A DNA stretch of 64,000 nucleotides from Pseudomonas quebecensis (GTDB taxonomy: Bacteria > Pseudomonadota > Gammaproteobacteria > Pseudomonadales > Pseudomonadaceae): assembly GCF_026410085.1 (NCBI RefSeq), contig NZ_CP112866.1, positions 4,339,001 through 4,403,000 of the forward strand, given 5' to 3'. Shown piece by piece: positions 54,614 to 63,734 of the stretch. A program made the position numbers and the translations under genes. The first letter of the stretch is position 1. Every line of letters begins with the position of its first letter. The notes under the pieces were generated by a model, which was given only the letters and a program-made list of their open reading frames with translations, had not been told where the DNA came from and searched no databases.

Positions 54614-54622
54614 ATTTGAAGT

Positions 54623-54698
54623 TGGCTCCGTGACCAGGACTCGAACCTGGGACCCAATGATTAACAGTCATTTGCTCTACCGACTGAGCTATCACGGA
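54623..54698 (-). tRNA. tRNA-Asn (anticodon GTT)
   Basis: The 76-nt complement begins TCCGTGATAGCTCAG, has anticodon loop CTGTTAA and an encoded CCA end. First gene of the minus-strand cluster. Confidence 0.95.
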
Positions 54699-54786
54699 AC
54701 TTAGCACTTCAAACGTACAACTTACTGCTTTTTTACTTCCTCTTCGACCCTTGCGTATCGCTACGTTCGTGTCTCTGAGGCGCGCT

Positions 54787-54814
54787 ATTCTACAATCTTA
54801 AAAACCCCTGTCAA
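54787..54814 (-). promoter_or_regulatory. Sigma70 promoter of the tRNA cluster
   Basis: TTGACA (54809-54814) and TAGAAT (54787-54792), 16 bp apart, are followed by GC-rich GCGCGCC, the discriminator typical of stringently controlled stable-RNA promoters. The first tRNA begins about 90 bp on. The rest of 54699-54946 holds no gene. Confidence 0.85.
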
Positions 54815-54946
54815 CCCTTTAAATTGCTTTTAAGACAATGATTTGCGCTTGTTTCTGATTTCCTCTTGGGGAGAAGAAACCCGTGGGCTGACGTTGCTGC
54901 GGGGCGCACTTTACAAGCCTTTGCCTTACAGTTCAACGCCCTAGCG

Positions 54947-54975
54947 AAAAAAAAGGCCCCGCAATGCGGGGCCTT
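54947..54975 (-). terminator. Rho-independent terminator of clpB
   Basis: AAGGCCCCGC and GCGGGGCCTT form the stem around AAT; on the minus strand it is followed by at least eight T residues. Confidence 0.9.
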
Positions 54976-54999
54976 CCCTTCTCAACCGGCGACCAGGCC

Positions 55000-57564
55000 T
55001 CAGTGGAACACGATTTCGTCGTTTTCCACGCTGGCCGTGACGCTGGTTCCCGGCATGAAACTGCCCGAGAGGATCAACTGCGCCAGCGGGTTTTCGATCC
55101 AGCGCTGGATCGCACGTTTCAGAGGCCGTGCGCCATACACCGGGTCGTAGCCCACTGCGATCAGCTTGTCCAACGCTTCGCTGCTCAAGTCCAGAGACAG
55201 CTCGCGCTCGGCCAGGCGACCACGCAGGCGACCCAACTGAATCTCGGTGATGCCTGCGATCTGATCCCGCGCCAAGGGCTCGAAGATCACCACTTCATCG
55301 ACCCGGTTGATAAATTCCGGGCGGAAGTGTGAGGTCAACGCATCCATCACCGCCGCGCGTTGCGCCTCGCGATCGCCGACCAGTTCCTGGATCTGTGTCG
55401 AGCCCAGGTTGGACGTCATCACGATCACCGTGTTGCGGAAGTCCACCGTACGCCCATGGCTGTCGGTCAAACGGCCATCCTCCAGCACCTGCAGCAGGAT
55501 GTTGAACACATCCGGGTGGGCCTTCTCGACCTCATCCAGCAGGATGACCGAGTAAGGCTTGCGCCGCACAGCTTCGGTCAGGTAACCGCCCTCTTCGTAG
55601 CCCACATAGCCTGGTGGCGCACCGATCAAGCGCGCGACCGAGTGCTTCTCCATGAATTCGGACATATCGATCCGCACCATGGCCTCTTCGGTATCGAAGA
55701 GGAACTCAGCCAGGGCCTTGCACAGCTCGGTCTTACCCACACCGGTCGGGCCGAGGAACATGAACGAGCCGCTTGGACGGTTCGGGTCGGACAACCCCGC
55801 ACGCGAACGCCGCACCGCGTTGGACACCGCCACCACCGCCTCTTCCTGGCCGATAACGCGCTGATGCAATAGGCTTTCCATTTTCATCAGCTTGTCGCGC
55901 TCGCCTTCCAGCATCTTCGACACAGGAATGCCGGTCCACTTGGAGACGACCTCGGCAATTTCTTCCTCGGTCACTTTGCTGCGCAACAACTGGTTCTCGC
56001 TATGGCCATGCTGGTCGACCATCTGCAGGCTGCGCTCCAGGTCGGGGATAACCCCGTACTGCAACTCGGCCATGCGGTTCAGGTCGCCTTTACGGCGCGC
56101 CGCTTCCAGTTCCTGGCGGGACTGCTCGATCTTTTGCTGGATCTGCGCAGAGCCCTGCACTTCGGCTTTCTCCGAGGTCCAGATTTCTTCGAGGTCCGAG
56201 TACTCACGCTCCAGGCGCACGATTTCTTCCTGGAGTTTTTCCAGGCGTTTCTTCGCCGCGTCGTCCTCTTCCTTCTTGAGGGCCTGGGATTCGACCTTCA
56301 GTTGAATCAAGCGCCGATCCAGACGGTCGAGCACTTCCGGCTTGGAGTCGATCTCCATACGAATACGGCTGGCCGCTTCGTCGATCAAGTCAATCGCCTT
56401 GTCGGGCAACTGGCGGTCCGTGATATAGCGATGGCTCAATTTGGCCGCCGCTATAATCGCGCCATCGGTAATCGCCACCTTGTGGTGAACCTCATAACGC
56501 TCTTTCAGGCCACGCAAAATCGCGATCGTGTCTCCTTCGCTCGGCTCTTCCACCAGCACTTTCTGGAAGCGCCGCTCAAGGGCCGCATCCTTTTCTATGT
56601 ACTGGCGGTACTCGTTGAGCGTCGTGGCGCCCACGCAGTGCAATTCGCCGCGGGCCAATGCCGGCTTGAGCATATTGCCCGCATCCATGGAGCCCTCGCC
56701 TTTACCGGCGCCGACCATGGTGTGCAGTTCGTCGATAAACAGAATGATCTGCCCTTCCTGCTTGGATAGCTCGTTCAGCAGGGATTTGAGGCGTTCTTCG
56801 AACTCACCGCGAAACTTGGCACCGGCAATCAGCGCCCCCATGTCCAGGGACAACAGGCGCTTGCCTTTGAGGCCGTCCGGCACTTCACCATTGATGATGC
56901 GCTGGGCCAGCCCCTCGGCAATCGCGGTTTTACCCACGCCAGGTTCACCGATCAGCACCGGGTTGTTCTTGGTGCGACGCTGCAGGACCTGGATGGTGCG
57001 ACGAATTTCGTCGTCACGACCGATCACCGGGTCGAGCTTGCCGTCTTCGGCGCGCTTGGTCAGGTCGACGGTGTATTTGTCCAGGGCTTGGCGCGACTCC
57101 TCATGATTAGGGTCGTTTACCGCATCGCCGCCGCGCAGGTTGTTGATGGCATTTTCCAGGGCTTTCTTGCTGACACCCTGGCCCAGCAACAACTTGCCCA
57201 GTTTGCTGTTCTCATCCATCGCGGCGAGCAGCACCAGTTCACTGGAGATGAACTGGTCACCTTTTTGCTGAGCCAGACGATCGGCCTGGTTCAACAGGCG
57301 CGCCAGGTCCTGGGACATGTTCACGTCGCCCGTCGGGTTCTGGATTTTCGGCAGTTGGTCGAGCTCTTTGCTCAACTCCTTGCGCAGGCTGTTGACGTCA
57401 AAGCCCACCTGCATCAGCAAGGGCTTGATGGAACCACCTTGCTGTTCCAGGAGCGCCTGCATCAAGTGCGCAGGCTCAATGGCCGGGTGGTCGAGGCCCA
57501 CCGCCAAGGATTGAGAGTCCGATAAGGCCAACTGCAATTTGCTGGTTAAACGATCAATACGCAT
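55000..57564 (-). CDS. clpB: ATP-dependent disaggregase ClpB
   Basis: This 854-aa Hsp100 ring protein resolubilises aggregates together with DnaK. It has an N-domain (1-145), AAA1 with GEPGVGKT near 206, ILFIDELHT near 275 and GAT near 315, a coiled-coil middle domain (about 410-525), and AAA2 with [10 protein letters not shown] near 607 and [12 protein letters not shown] near 670. The length is that of full ClpB. ATG 57564 follows AAGGAAGGTG. The promoter region holds an excellent sigma32 site. Confidence 0.98.
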   Translation of the reverse strand: MRIDRLTSKLQLALSDSQSLAVGLDHPAIEPAHLMQALLEQQGGSIKPLLMQVGFDVNSLRKELSKELDQLPKIQNPTGDVNMSQDLARLLNQADRLAQQKGDQFISSELVLLAAMDENSKLGKLLLGQGVSKKALENAINNLRGGDAVNDPNHEESRQALDKYTVDLTKRAEDGKLDPVIGRDDEIRRTIQVLQRRTKNNPVLIGEPGVGKTAIAEGLAQRIINGEVPDGLKGKRLLSLDMGALIAGAKFRGEFEERLKSLLNELSKQEGQIILFIDELHTMVGAGKGEGSMDAGNMLKPALARGELHCVGATTLNEYRQYIEKDAALERRFQKVLVEEPSEGDTIAILRGLKERYEVHHKVAITDGAIIAAAKLSHRYITDRQLPDKAIDLIDEAASRIRMEIDSKPEVLDRLDRRLIQLKVESQALKKEEDDAAKKRLEKLQEEIVRLEREYSDLEEIWTSEKAEVQGSAQIQQKIEQSRQELEAARRKGDLNRMAELQYGVIPDLERSLQMVDQHGHSENQLLRSKVTEEEIAEVVSKWTGIPVSKMLEGERDKLMKMESLLHQRVIGQEEAVVAVSNAVRRSRAGLSDPNRPSGSFMFLGPTGVGKTELCKALAEFLFDTEEAMVRIDMSEFMEKHSVARLIGAPPGYVGYEEGGYLTEAVRRKPYSVILLDEVEKAHPDVFNILLQVLEDGRLTDSHGRTVDFRNTVIVMTSNLGSTQIQELVGDREAQRAAVMDALTSHFRPEFINRVDEVVIFEPLARDQIAGITEIQLGRLRGRLAERELSLDLSSEALDKLIAVGYDPVYGARPLKRAIQRWIENPLAQLILSGSFMPGTSVTASVENDEIVFH

Positions 57565-57637
57565 TAGTCACCTTCCTTTTGAGCAGGCCGGATCTATAAA
57601 CACATCCTGAATGAAGAAACCTGCCAGATACCCTTAT

Positions 57638-57665
57638 AGATGTGGTCGATTCTGGGAGATTCAAG
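57638..57665 (-). promoter_or_regulatory. Heat-shock (sigma32) promoter of clpB
   Basis: CTTGAAT (57659-57665) and CCACATCT (57638-57645) are separated by exactly 13 bp, matching CTTGAAA-N13-CCCCATNT with two or three differences. It lies 74 bp before the start codon. Confidence 0.85.
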
Positions 57666-57695
57666 CAGCCGGCAGTTGACGTAGATCAGGAGAGT

Positions 57696-58421
57696 CTAGC
57701 GCTCAAGCCAGATAAGGGAGGCGAATCGACCCGTACGAGGACTGCGGCGATAAGAGAAGAAGCGCGGATCGGTGACGGTGCACAAACCGCCACCATAGAC
57801 CGCCTTGATGCCCCGCACAGCCAGGCGCAGGCGCGCGAGTTGATAGATGTCGGCCATGAACTTGCCAGGATTGCGGCTCGGCGTGAACGCCTGGGCGGTC
57901 GCCGGCAGTTGTTGCATGAACACTTCACGCACCTCCGGCCCGACTTCAAACGCCTGCGGGCCAATCGCCGGGCCCAGCCAGACCAATACATCGGCAGGCT
58001 CGACGCACAGGCTATCGACCGTCGCCTCCAGCATGCCGGCCGCCAGGCCGCGCCAACCGGCATGGGCGGCGGCCACGCGCGTTCCGGCGCGGTTACAGAA
58101 CAGGGCCGGCAGACAATCGGCGGTCATTGATGTGCACGCGATACCTGGCGTGCCGGTCCAACTGGCGTCGGCCTCGACAGTACGGCCGGGATCGGCTTCG
58201 ACCACGTTCACGCCGTGGACCTGACGCAGCCAGGCTGGCTGGATATCGAAGGTTTGGGAGAGACGCCGGCGATTTTCCAGGACCGCCTCCAGGCTGTCCT
58301 CGACATGATCGCCCAGATTGAGGCTGTCGAACGGCGCCAGACTGACGCCGCCCGCACGGGTGGTGACGCAGGCCTTGACCTGAGCCGGCGCGGGCCAGTC
58401 AGGCATCAGCCAGTCATTCAT
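57696..58421 (-). CDS. pgeF: Peptidoglycan editing factor PgeF (YfiH/CNF1-type laccase fold)
   Basis: This 241-aa protein has the YfiH motifs QVHGVNV near residue 67, CTSMTADCLPALFC near 97 and AAHAGWRGLAAG near 117 (metal-binding His/Cys). Family members have been reported to edit wrongly made peptidoglycan precursors and to act on purine nucleosides. ATG 58421 overlaps the rluD stop (ATGA), so the two are co-translated, as in many gamma-proteobacteria. Confidence 0.93.
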   Translation of the reverse strand: MNDWLMPDWPAPAQVKACVTTRAGGVSLAPFDSLNLGDHVEDSLEAVLENRRRLSQTFDIQPAWLRQVHGVNVVEADPGRTVEADASWTGTPGIACTSMTADCLPALFCNRAGTRVAAAHAGWRGLAAGMLEATVDSLCVEPADVLVWLGPAIGPQAFEVGPEVREVFMQQLPATAQAFTPSRNPGKFMADIYQLARLRLAVRGIKAVYGGGLCTVTDPRFFSYRRSPRTGRFASLIWLER

Positions 58422-59380
58422 CCGATAAATGCCTCGCGGTCCTGCTTGAGCAGTGACAGCAACCACACCAGATCGTCCGGCAGCGGCGATTCCCAGCTCA
58501 TGCGCTTACCGCTCGTCGGATGATCCAGTTCCAGGAACCGTGCATGCAGCGCCTGACGAGGGAAGGACTTGAGCGATTCAACCATGGTCGCGCTGGCCGC
58601 CGGCGGAATGCGGAAGCGACCGCCGTAGGCCGGATCGCCGACCAACGGGAAGTTGATATGGGCCATATGCACACGAATCTGGTGGGTGCGACCGGTTTCC
58701 AGCTTGACCCGCACATGGGTGTGGGACCGAAAACGCTCCAGCACACGGTAGTGGCTCACGGCCTGCTTACCACCTTCCATCACCGCCATACGCTGGCGCT
58801 GCTGGCCGTGGCGGCCGATAGGGGCGTTGATCTTGCCACCGGCCACCACCACGCCGATCACGATGCACTCGTAGATCCGGCTGACGCTGCGACTCTGCAA
58901 CTGGGTGACCAATTGAGTCTGGGCCTGGATGGTCTTGGCGACCACCATCAAGCCGGTGGTGTCCTTGTCCAGTCGGTGCACGATGCCGCAGCGCGGCACA
59001 TTGATGATGTCCGGTACGTGGTGCAGCAGGGCATTGAGCAAAGTGCCATCAGCGTGCCCGGCCGCCGGGTGTACCACCAGGCCTGCGGGTTTGTTGATGA
59101 CCAGGATGTCGTCGTCTTCATAGACGATATCCAGCTCGATGTCCTGGGCAACCCACTCTCCCTGGGCTTCCTGCTCGGCAGTCAGCTCAAGAATCGCGCC
59201 GCCATGGACTATGTCTCGCGGGCGGATAACCGCTCCATCCACAGTCAGGCGGCCGTCTTTGATCCAGGCGGAAAGGCGCGAGCGCGAGTGCTCAGCGAAT
59301 AATTGTGCGGCGACTTGATCGAGGCGTTGGCCGCCCAATTCGGACGGCACCTCTGCGCGAAGTTCAATTTTATCGGACAT
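58418..59380 (-). CDS. rluD: 23S rRNA pseudouridine synthase RluD
   Basis: This 320-aa enzyme makes pseudouridines at positions 1911, 1915 and 1917 of 23S rRNA (E. coli numbering). An S4 RNA-binding domain (about 18-75) precedes the catalytic domain with nucleophile D138 in HRLDKDTTG. Divergent from bamD, with a 149-bp shared upstream region, as in P. aeruginosa. Confidence 0.96.
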   Translation of the reverse strand: MSDKIELRAEVPSELGGQRLDQVAAQLFAEHSRSRLSAWIKDGRLTVDGAVIRPRDIVHGGAILELTAEQEAQGEWVAQDIELDIVYEDDDILVINKPAGLVVHPAAGHADGTLLNALLHHVPDIINVPRCGIVHRLDKDTTGLMVVAKTIQAQTQLVTQLQSRSVSRIYECIVIGVVVAGGKINAPIGRHGQQRQRMAVMEGGKQAVSHYRVLERFRSHTHVRVKLETGRTHQIRVHMAHINFPLVGDPAYGGRFRIPPAASATMVESLKSFPRQALHARFLELDHPTSGKRMSWESPLPDDLVWLLSLLKQDREAFIG

Positions 59381-59529
59381 GCTCAGACTAGGCGTGGCAC
59401 AGCCTTTGGTTTCGGCTGCGCGCTTGTGGTTAAATACGGCGTCTTTTGCCCCGAGGCTTTCAACGGGGCGCTCATCATAACAGGACGGCCCCGCCCAAGA
59501 CAGCGGCCGTCATAGGGACGCAAGCCGCC

Positions 59530-60555
59530 ATGCAAGTGAAACACCTGCTGCTGATCGCCATCCTCGCCATGACTGCTGCTTGCTCGTCAACAAAGGAAGT
59601 CGTCGACGAAAACCTGAGCGAAGTCGAGCTGTACCAACAGGCTCAGAAAGACTTGGACAATAATAGCTACACCAGCGCCACAGCCAAGCTGAAGGCACTG
59701 GAGTCGCGCTATCCGTTCGGGCGCTACGCTGACCAGGCCCAACTCGAGCTGATCTACGCCAACTACAAGAACGCCGAGCCGGAAGCCGCCAAGTCCGCCG
59801 CCGAGCGTTTCATCCGTCTGCACCCGCAGCACCCGAACGTGGACTACGCCTACTACATGAAGGGCCTGACCTCGTTCGACCAGGACGTGGGCCTGCTGGC
59901 GCGCTTCCTGCCGCTGGACATGACCAAGCGCGACCCGGGCGCGGCGCGCGACTCGTACAACGAGTTCGCCCAACTGACCAGCCGTTACCCCAACAGCCGC
60001 TACGCGCCGGACGCCAAGCAGCGCATGATCTACCTGCGCAACCTGTTGGCGTCCTACGAGATCCATGTCGCTCACTACTACCTGACCCGTCAGGCGTACG
60101 TCGCTGCCGCCAACCGCGGCCGCTATGTGGTGGAGAACTTCCAGGAAACCCCATCCGTGGGTGATGGCCTGGCTGTGATGACCGAGGCCTACCAGCGCCT
60201 GCACCTGGACGAACTGGCCACTACCAGCCTTGAAACCCTCAAGCTTAACTATCCGGATCATCCGAGCCTGAAGGACGGCCAGTTCGTGCCCCAGGTTGCC
60301 GAAGCCGACAATCGCTCGTGGCTGAGCAAGTACACCCTGGGCCTGATCGAATCCCGTCCACCGCTGCCGCCGGGCGAAACCCGCGCCAACCAGGATGTGA
60401 TCAAGCAGTTCCAGGACGCCAAGGACGCCATTCCTTCGGACCTCAAGCCCCACGACGAGAACGGCGACGTGATCGAAGAGGAAGAACCGCAGGCCCTGGG
60501 CAACAACCAGGACCGCTCGTGGTTCAGCTACATGACCTTCGGCGTCTTCGACTGA
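59530..60555 (+). CDS. bamD: Outer-membrane assembly lipoprotein BamD
   Basis: This 341-aa lipoprotein of the BAM complex is essential for outer-membrane protein insertion. The signal peptide ends in the lipobox MTAACSS with C18 as lipidated residue. Five TPR motifs cover about 35-250. ATG 59530 gives the lipoprotein signal; the extension to 59446 does not. A C-terminal acidic tail ([11 protein letters not shown]) is longer than in E. coli BamD. A terminator follows. Confidence 0.96.
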   Translation: MQVKHLLLIAILAMTAACSSTKEVVDENLSEVELYQQAQKDLDNNSYTSATAKLKALESRYPFGRYADQAQLELIYANYKNAEPEAAKSAAERFIRLHPQHPNVDYAYYMKGLTSFDQDVGLLARFLPLDMTKRDPGAARDSYNEFAQLTSRYPNSRYAPDAKQRMIYLRNLLASYEIHVAHYYLTRQAYVAAANRGRYVVENFQETPSVGDGLAVMTEAYQRLHLDELATTSLETLKLNYPDHPSLKDGQFVPQVAEADNRSWLSKYTLGLIESRPPLPPGETRANQDVIKQFQDAKDAIPSDLKPHDENGDVIEEEEPQALGNNQDRSWFSYMTFGVFD

Positions 60556-60571
60556 CCCGTCGGCGTAAGGC

Positions 60572-60602
60572 AAAAAAGGGAGCTCTTCGGAGCTCCCTTT
60601 TT
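60572..60602. terminator. Bidirectional terminator after bamD
   Basis: AAAAAGGGAGCTC and GAGCTCCCTTTTT form a 13-bp stem with the stable TTCG loop and flanking A/T runs. Confidence 0.9.
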
Positions 60603-60682
60603 CATGGGCCGGCATTATTGCTCTGTGCGCTTGCCACGTCCTTGGCTAAACTGGCGCATTCCCTGTAAAGAAACTGCCCATC

Positions 60683-60916
60683 ATGCTTCGTCTTCTGTTC
60701 TGGATCGCCGTCATTGCTGCCGCAGTATGGTTCTGGCGCAAGTTCAAAAGCCCGGCCGCCAGGCAGCAGCGCGCCAGCGAGCCGAATGCAGCGCTGATGG
60801 TGCGCTGCGCCCACTGCGGCGTGCATGTGCCGCAGGATCGAGCCCTGAGCCTGCGCCAGGAGTGGTATTGCACCCAAGCGCACCTGGAACAGGGGCCGAA
60901 GTCTATCCAGCGTTGA
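60683..60916 (+). CDS. PP0621-family small membrane-anchored zinc protein
   Basis: This 77-aa protein has an N-terminal helix (LLFWIAVIAAAVWFW) then a cytosolic part with Cys pattern CAHCGVHVP...YCTQAH, likely a zinc knuckle. Matches the PP0621 family. Its 3' end overlaps the convergent thiO by 14 bp. Function unknown. Confidence 0.85.
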   Translation: MLRLLFWIAVIAAAVWFWRKFKSPAARQQRASEPNAALMVRCAHCGVHVPQDRALSLRQEWYCTQAHLEQGPKSIQR

Positions 60917-62015
60917 GCCGGCCTTCGGGTGCATAAGGCGCCGGGTCGATAATCGGCGTTCGCCCCAGCAACAAGTCGGTAAATAGCTGGCAGGAGGCTG
61001 GCGCCAACACCAGGCCATTGCGGTAATGCCCGCAGTTGAGCCACACCCCCTCGAAATTCGGAACCTGGCCAATAAAGGGAATGCCTTCCGGCGAGCCGGG
61101 CCGCAAGCCGGCCCAGTGCCCTACCACTTCAGCGTCCGCCAGCGCGGGGATCAGCTCGACGGCGGAAGCTTTAAGGCTTTGCAGCGCAGTGTCGGTAGGC
61201 GCCTTATTAAAGCCTTCGTGTTCCAAGGTACTGCCAATGAGAATATGCCCATCCCGTCGCGGAATTGCATAACGGCCCTTGGCCAGGACCATGCAGGACA
61301 GGAAGTCCGAAGCACACTTGTACAGAATCATCTGGCCCTTGACCGGCTCAACCGGCAGCGACAAGCCCAACGTACCCAGCAGTTCCCCGCTCCATGCCCC
61401 GGCCGCCAGTACTACCGTATCCCCAAGGATCGGACCATCAGCTGTATTAACACCCACTACGCGACCATGCTCCACGACAAAACCGGCAACCTCGCAGTGT
61501 TCGCGAACCGTCACGCCAGGCAACGCCAGCAGTGCGGCCTTGAGGGATTTGACCAGGCGCGGGTTACGCACGTTGGCCACATCGGCCATGTACAGCGCCT
61601 GGGAATACCCGTCGCCCAACACGGGGACGGCATCATGGGCGGCCGATACATCCACCTTGCTCAGCGGGCGCCCCTCCCGCGCGGCCCAGGCCAGGGCCTC
61701 AGCCTCGTCGTCCAGATCGAGCCAGTACAAGCCGGTGACGTGAACCTGCGGGTCGACGCCCGTCGCGTCAAACAGGCGTTCGGCCAATTGCGGGTAGAAA
61801 TCCTGCGACCAATGGGCCAACGCCGTGACCGCCGGGCTGTAGCGCCACGGATACAGCGGCGAAACAATGCCGCCGCCTGCCCATGAAGACTCCTGCCCTA
61901 CGCCGGCGCGCTCCAGCAGCACCACCGCCTGGCCCTGGTTCGCCAGGTTGAACGCCGTCAACAAGCCGATGACTCCGCCACCGACAATCACTACCCGCTG
62001 TTGCTTAGCCATCAT
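60903..62015 (-). CDS. thiO: Glycine oxidase ThiO (FAD-dependent)
   Basis: This 370-aa DAO-family flavoenzyme should oxidise glycine to dehydroglycine for the thiazole of thiamine. The FAD-binding VVIVGGGVIGLLTAFNLA is near residue 8, GQESSWAGGGIVSP near 45 and AGLRPGSPEGIPFIG near 310. Two adjacent ATGs (62015 and 62012) are possible starts. Downstream of pilE by 59 bp on the same strand, as also next to pilus genes in P. aeruginosa. thiG is not in this window, so the role is by family. Confidence 0.85.
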   Translation of the reverse strand: MMAKQQRVVIVGGGVIGLLTAFNLANQGQAVVLLERAGVGQESSWAGGGIVSPLYPWRYSPAVTALAHWSQDFYPQLAERLFDATGVDPQVHVTGLYWLDLDDEAEALAWAAREGRPLSKVDVSAAHDAVPVLGDGYSQALYMADVANVRNPRLVKSLKAALLALPGVTVREHCEVAGFVVEHGRVVGVNTADGPILGDTVVLAAGAWSGELLGTLGLSLPVEPVKGQMILYKCASDFLSCMVLAKGRYAIPRRDGHILIGSTLEHEGFNKAPTDTALQSLKASAVELIPALADAEVVGHWAGLRPGSPEGIPFIGQVPNFEGVWLNCGHYRNGLVLAPASCQLFTDLLLGRTPIIDPAPYAPEGRLNAG

Positions 62016-62074
62016 TTGATCCAGCCGATAAATAGGAACAAGCGCACCCGGCGCCCAATCATCCAGCATTTGCA

Positions 62075-62476
62075 TCATTGCCCCCAGCACGCCTGGCGTG
62101 ACATCTCCGGCTGCGCACCTGGATTGCTCCTCGCGCCGGTGCTGGTCAGGCTGAATTCGCCGCAAGCGTCGCCGACCATGAGCGAGTCAGCCACAGGCGT
62201 AGCCAGCAGATGGAAATCCCGAGGGTTCAATACGACGGTGATTCTATAGCGATCATTACCGGCACTGACGCCGCCTGCATCAATAAAAGTGCCGTTCCTG
62301 GTATAAAAACGCTCCAGCTCGTGTGCCTGCTCAGTCAGTAAGGCGACGATCTGCGCACGGTAGGCTTTTCTCACATGGCCGGTGTAACCGGGGTACGCAA
62401 TCCCGGCCAGCAGCGCGATGAGCACCACGCCGACCAGCAGCTCAATCAGGGTAAAACCTCGGCTTTCCTTGCCCAT
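62075..62476 (-). CDS. pilE: Minor pilin PilE
   Basis: This 133-aa prepilin has leader MGKESRG and mature start FTLIELLVGVVLIALLAG, with E12 as Glu5 of the mature form. The globular part has two Cys (GDACGEF, RQACWGQ) that should bridge the C-terminal loop. It is 12 bp after pilX. In P. aeruginosa pilY1 and pilY2 stand between pilX and pilE; here they are absent. PilD processes it. Confidence 0.9.
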   Translation of the reverse strand: MGKESRGFTLIELLVGVVLIALLAGIAYPGYTGHVRKAYRAQIVALLTEQAHELERFYTRNGTFIDAGGVSAGNDRYRITVVLNPRDFHLLATPVADSLMVGDACGEFSLTSTGARSNPGAQPEMSRQACWGQ

Positions 62477-62488
62477 TGCATTTGCTCC

Positions 62489-63019
62489 TTATTGAAGTTG
62501 CCGCCAGGACACCCGCCGAAACCGTGAGCCGCCCTCCCCATCCACCCGTGCATACACGCTTTCCAGCACGGTGCGCGACTGACCATTGAGGCCCACTGCC
62601 GTCACGCGATAGAGCGCGGCCGGTGTCAGCGCCGGTAAATGCACAATCCCCACGCCAGTACCCAATGACTGAACGCCATAAAGACCGCCCTTAATCGCGA
62701 CCCAGGTAATCGCCGAAACCGGGTGCGTCCCAGCATTCATGACTGTTAACGCCTCTTCCGGCGGGGCGCAGGTGACCGGCGAAGAACACGGCGGCAACCC
62801 CACGCCGCTGCGCCGTATGCTCCACTCTCCAAACCTCAAGCCGCTCTCGGCGCTTTGCAGCGACTGGTTGCGATGCCAGAAGCTGGCGGCCATTTTTTGC
62901 TGGGCCACCACCGCTTGCATCGAGGAAAGGCCGATCAGCGATAACAGCAGCAGGAAAACCAGGCTGAACAGCAGCACCATGCCTGCCTGGCGAAGATGAA
63001 TACTTGCGGTGCGCTCCAT
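62489..63019 (-). CDS. pilX: Minor pilin PilX
   Basis: This 176-aa prepilin-like protein has leader ending RQAG (residue 13) and mature start MVLLFSLVFLLLLSLIG. Like GspK/PilX proteins it lacks the Glu at mature position 5. A Cys pair (PPCSSPVTC) lies near residue 80. ATG 63019 was chosen for the PilX-type short leader; the frame up to 63061 overlaps pilW. It is 7 bp after the pilW stop. Confidence 0.85.
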   Translation of the reverse strand: MERTASIHLRQAGMVLLFSLVFLLLLSLIGLSSMQAVVAQQKMAASFWHRNQSLQSAESGLRFGEWSIRRSGVGLPPCSSPVTCAPPEEALTVMNAGTHPVSAITWVAIKGGLYGVQSLGTGVGIVHLPALTPAALYRVTAVGLNGQSRTVLESVYARVDGEGGSRFRRVSWRQLQ

Positions 63020-63026
63020 GGCCGCC

Positions 63027-63734
63027 CTACCCCAGACGATTACGCAGCGCCGCAACGACACTGTACGTTTGATCCTTGACGCGAGCGGTCGGGTCCTGCA
63101 GCGTCATTTGAATACGCACGCTGCGTATCAACGAGTCGTCGGCCGGGCTGGCGTCGTAACGAGCCACCTGCGTCGATGCCGGGGCGGCGGCCACGCCGAA
63201 ACTGATCTCGAACGCCCGCACGTTATCCACCAGCACCGCCTTGGCTGGCGCGGCCGGCGTACTGACCTTCAATTGACCCGCTTCGTAGGTGTAGGTGAGT
63301 TGGCGTACCGCGAAACGCATCTGCCCAGGGCCGGGAACAGGTGAATGCCCGGCATAAGCCTGGGCGGTGCCCGTACAGTCGGAGAGCACCGTCCAGTCCG
63401 GCCTGCCGGCGCCGTCACCTACGCTGGCGGTGACCAGGGTCAGCGATTTGGAACCTGCAACGGCGCTCCAGCTTACGGGCCGATCAAAGGCCGGTGGAGC
63501 GTGCTCGATGCCAGCGCTGGCCAGGCAACCGAACATGCCGACCTGGCGAATATCCTGAACCATCTTGCCGAGTGCGAACCGCGCATCGTCCTGCAACAAC
63601 ATCGCTGCCTGTTGGCTGGCGTGTGTCATTCGGGAAGAGATTGCAACCTGGCTGACGCCAGCCACCAGCACCCAGCCCAGCGTCATGGCCAGCAGCAACT
63701 CCACCAGGCTGAAACCGCGAATGAACGGGTTCAT
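63027..63734 (-). CDS. pilW: Minor pilin PilW
   Basis: This 235-aa prepilin has leader MNPFIRG and mature start FSLVELLLAMTLGWVLVAG, with E12 as Glu5. PilW-type middle segments (MVQDIRQVGMFGCL near 58) are present. The start overlaps the pilV stop (ATGA). Confidence 0.88.
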   Translation of the reverse strand: MNPFIRGFSLVELLLAMTLGWVLVAGVSQVAISSRMTHASQQAAMLLQDDARFALGKMVQDIRQVGMFGCLASAGIEHAPPAFDRPVSWSAVAGSKSLTLVTASVGDGAGRPDWTVLSDCTGTAQAYAGHSPVPGPGQMRFAVRQLTYTYEAGQLKVSTPAAPAKAVLVDNVRAFEISFGVAAAPASTQVARYDASPADDSLIRSVRIQMTLQDPTARVKDQTYSVVAALRNRLG

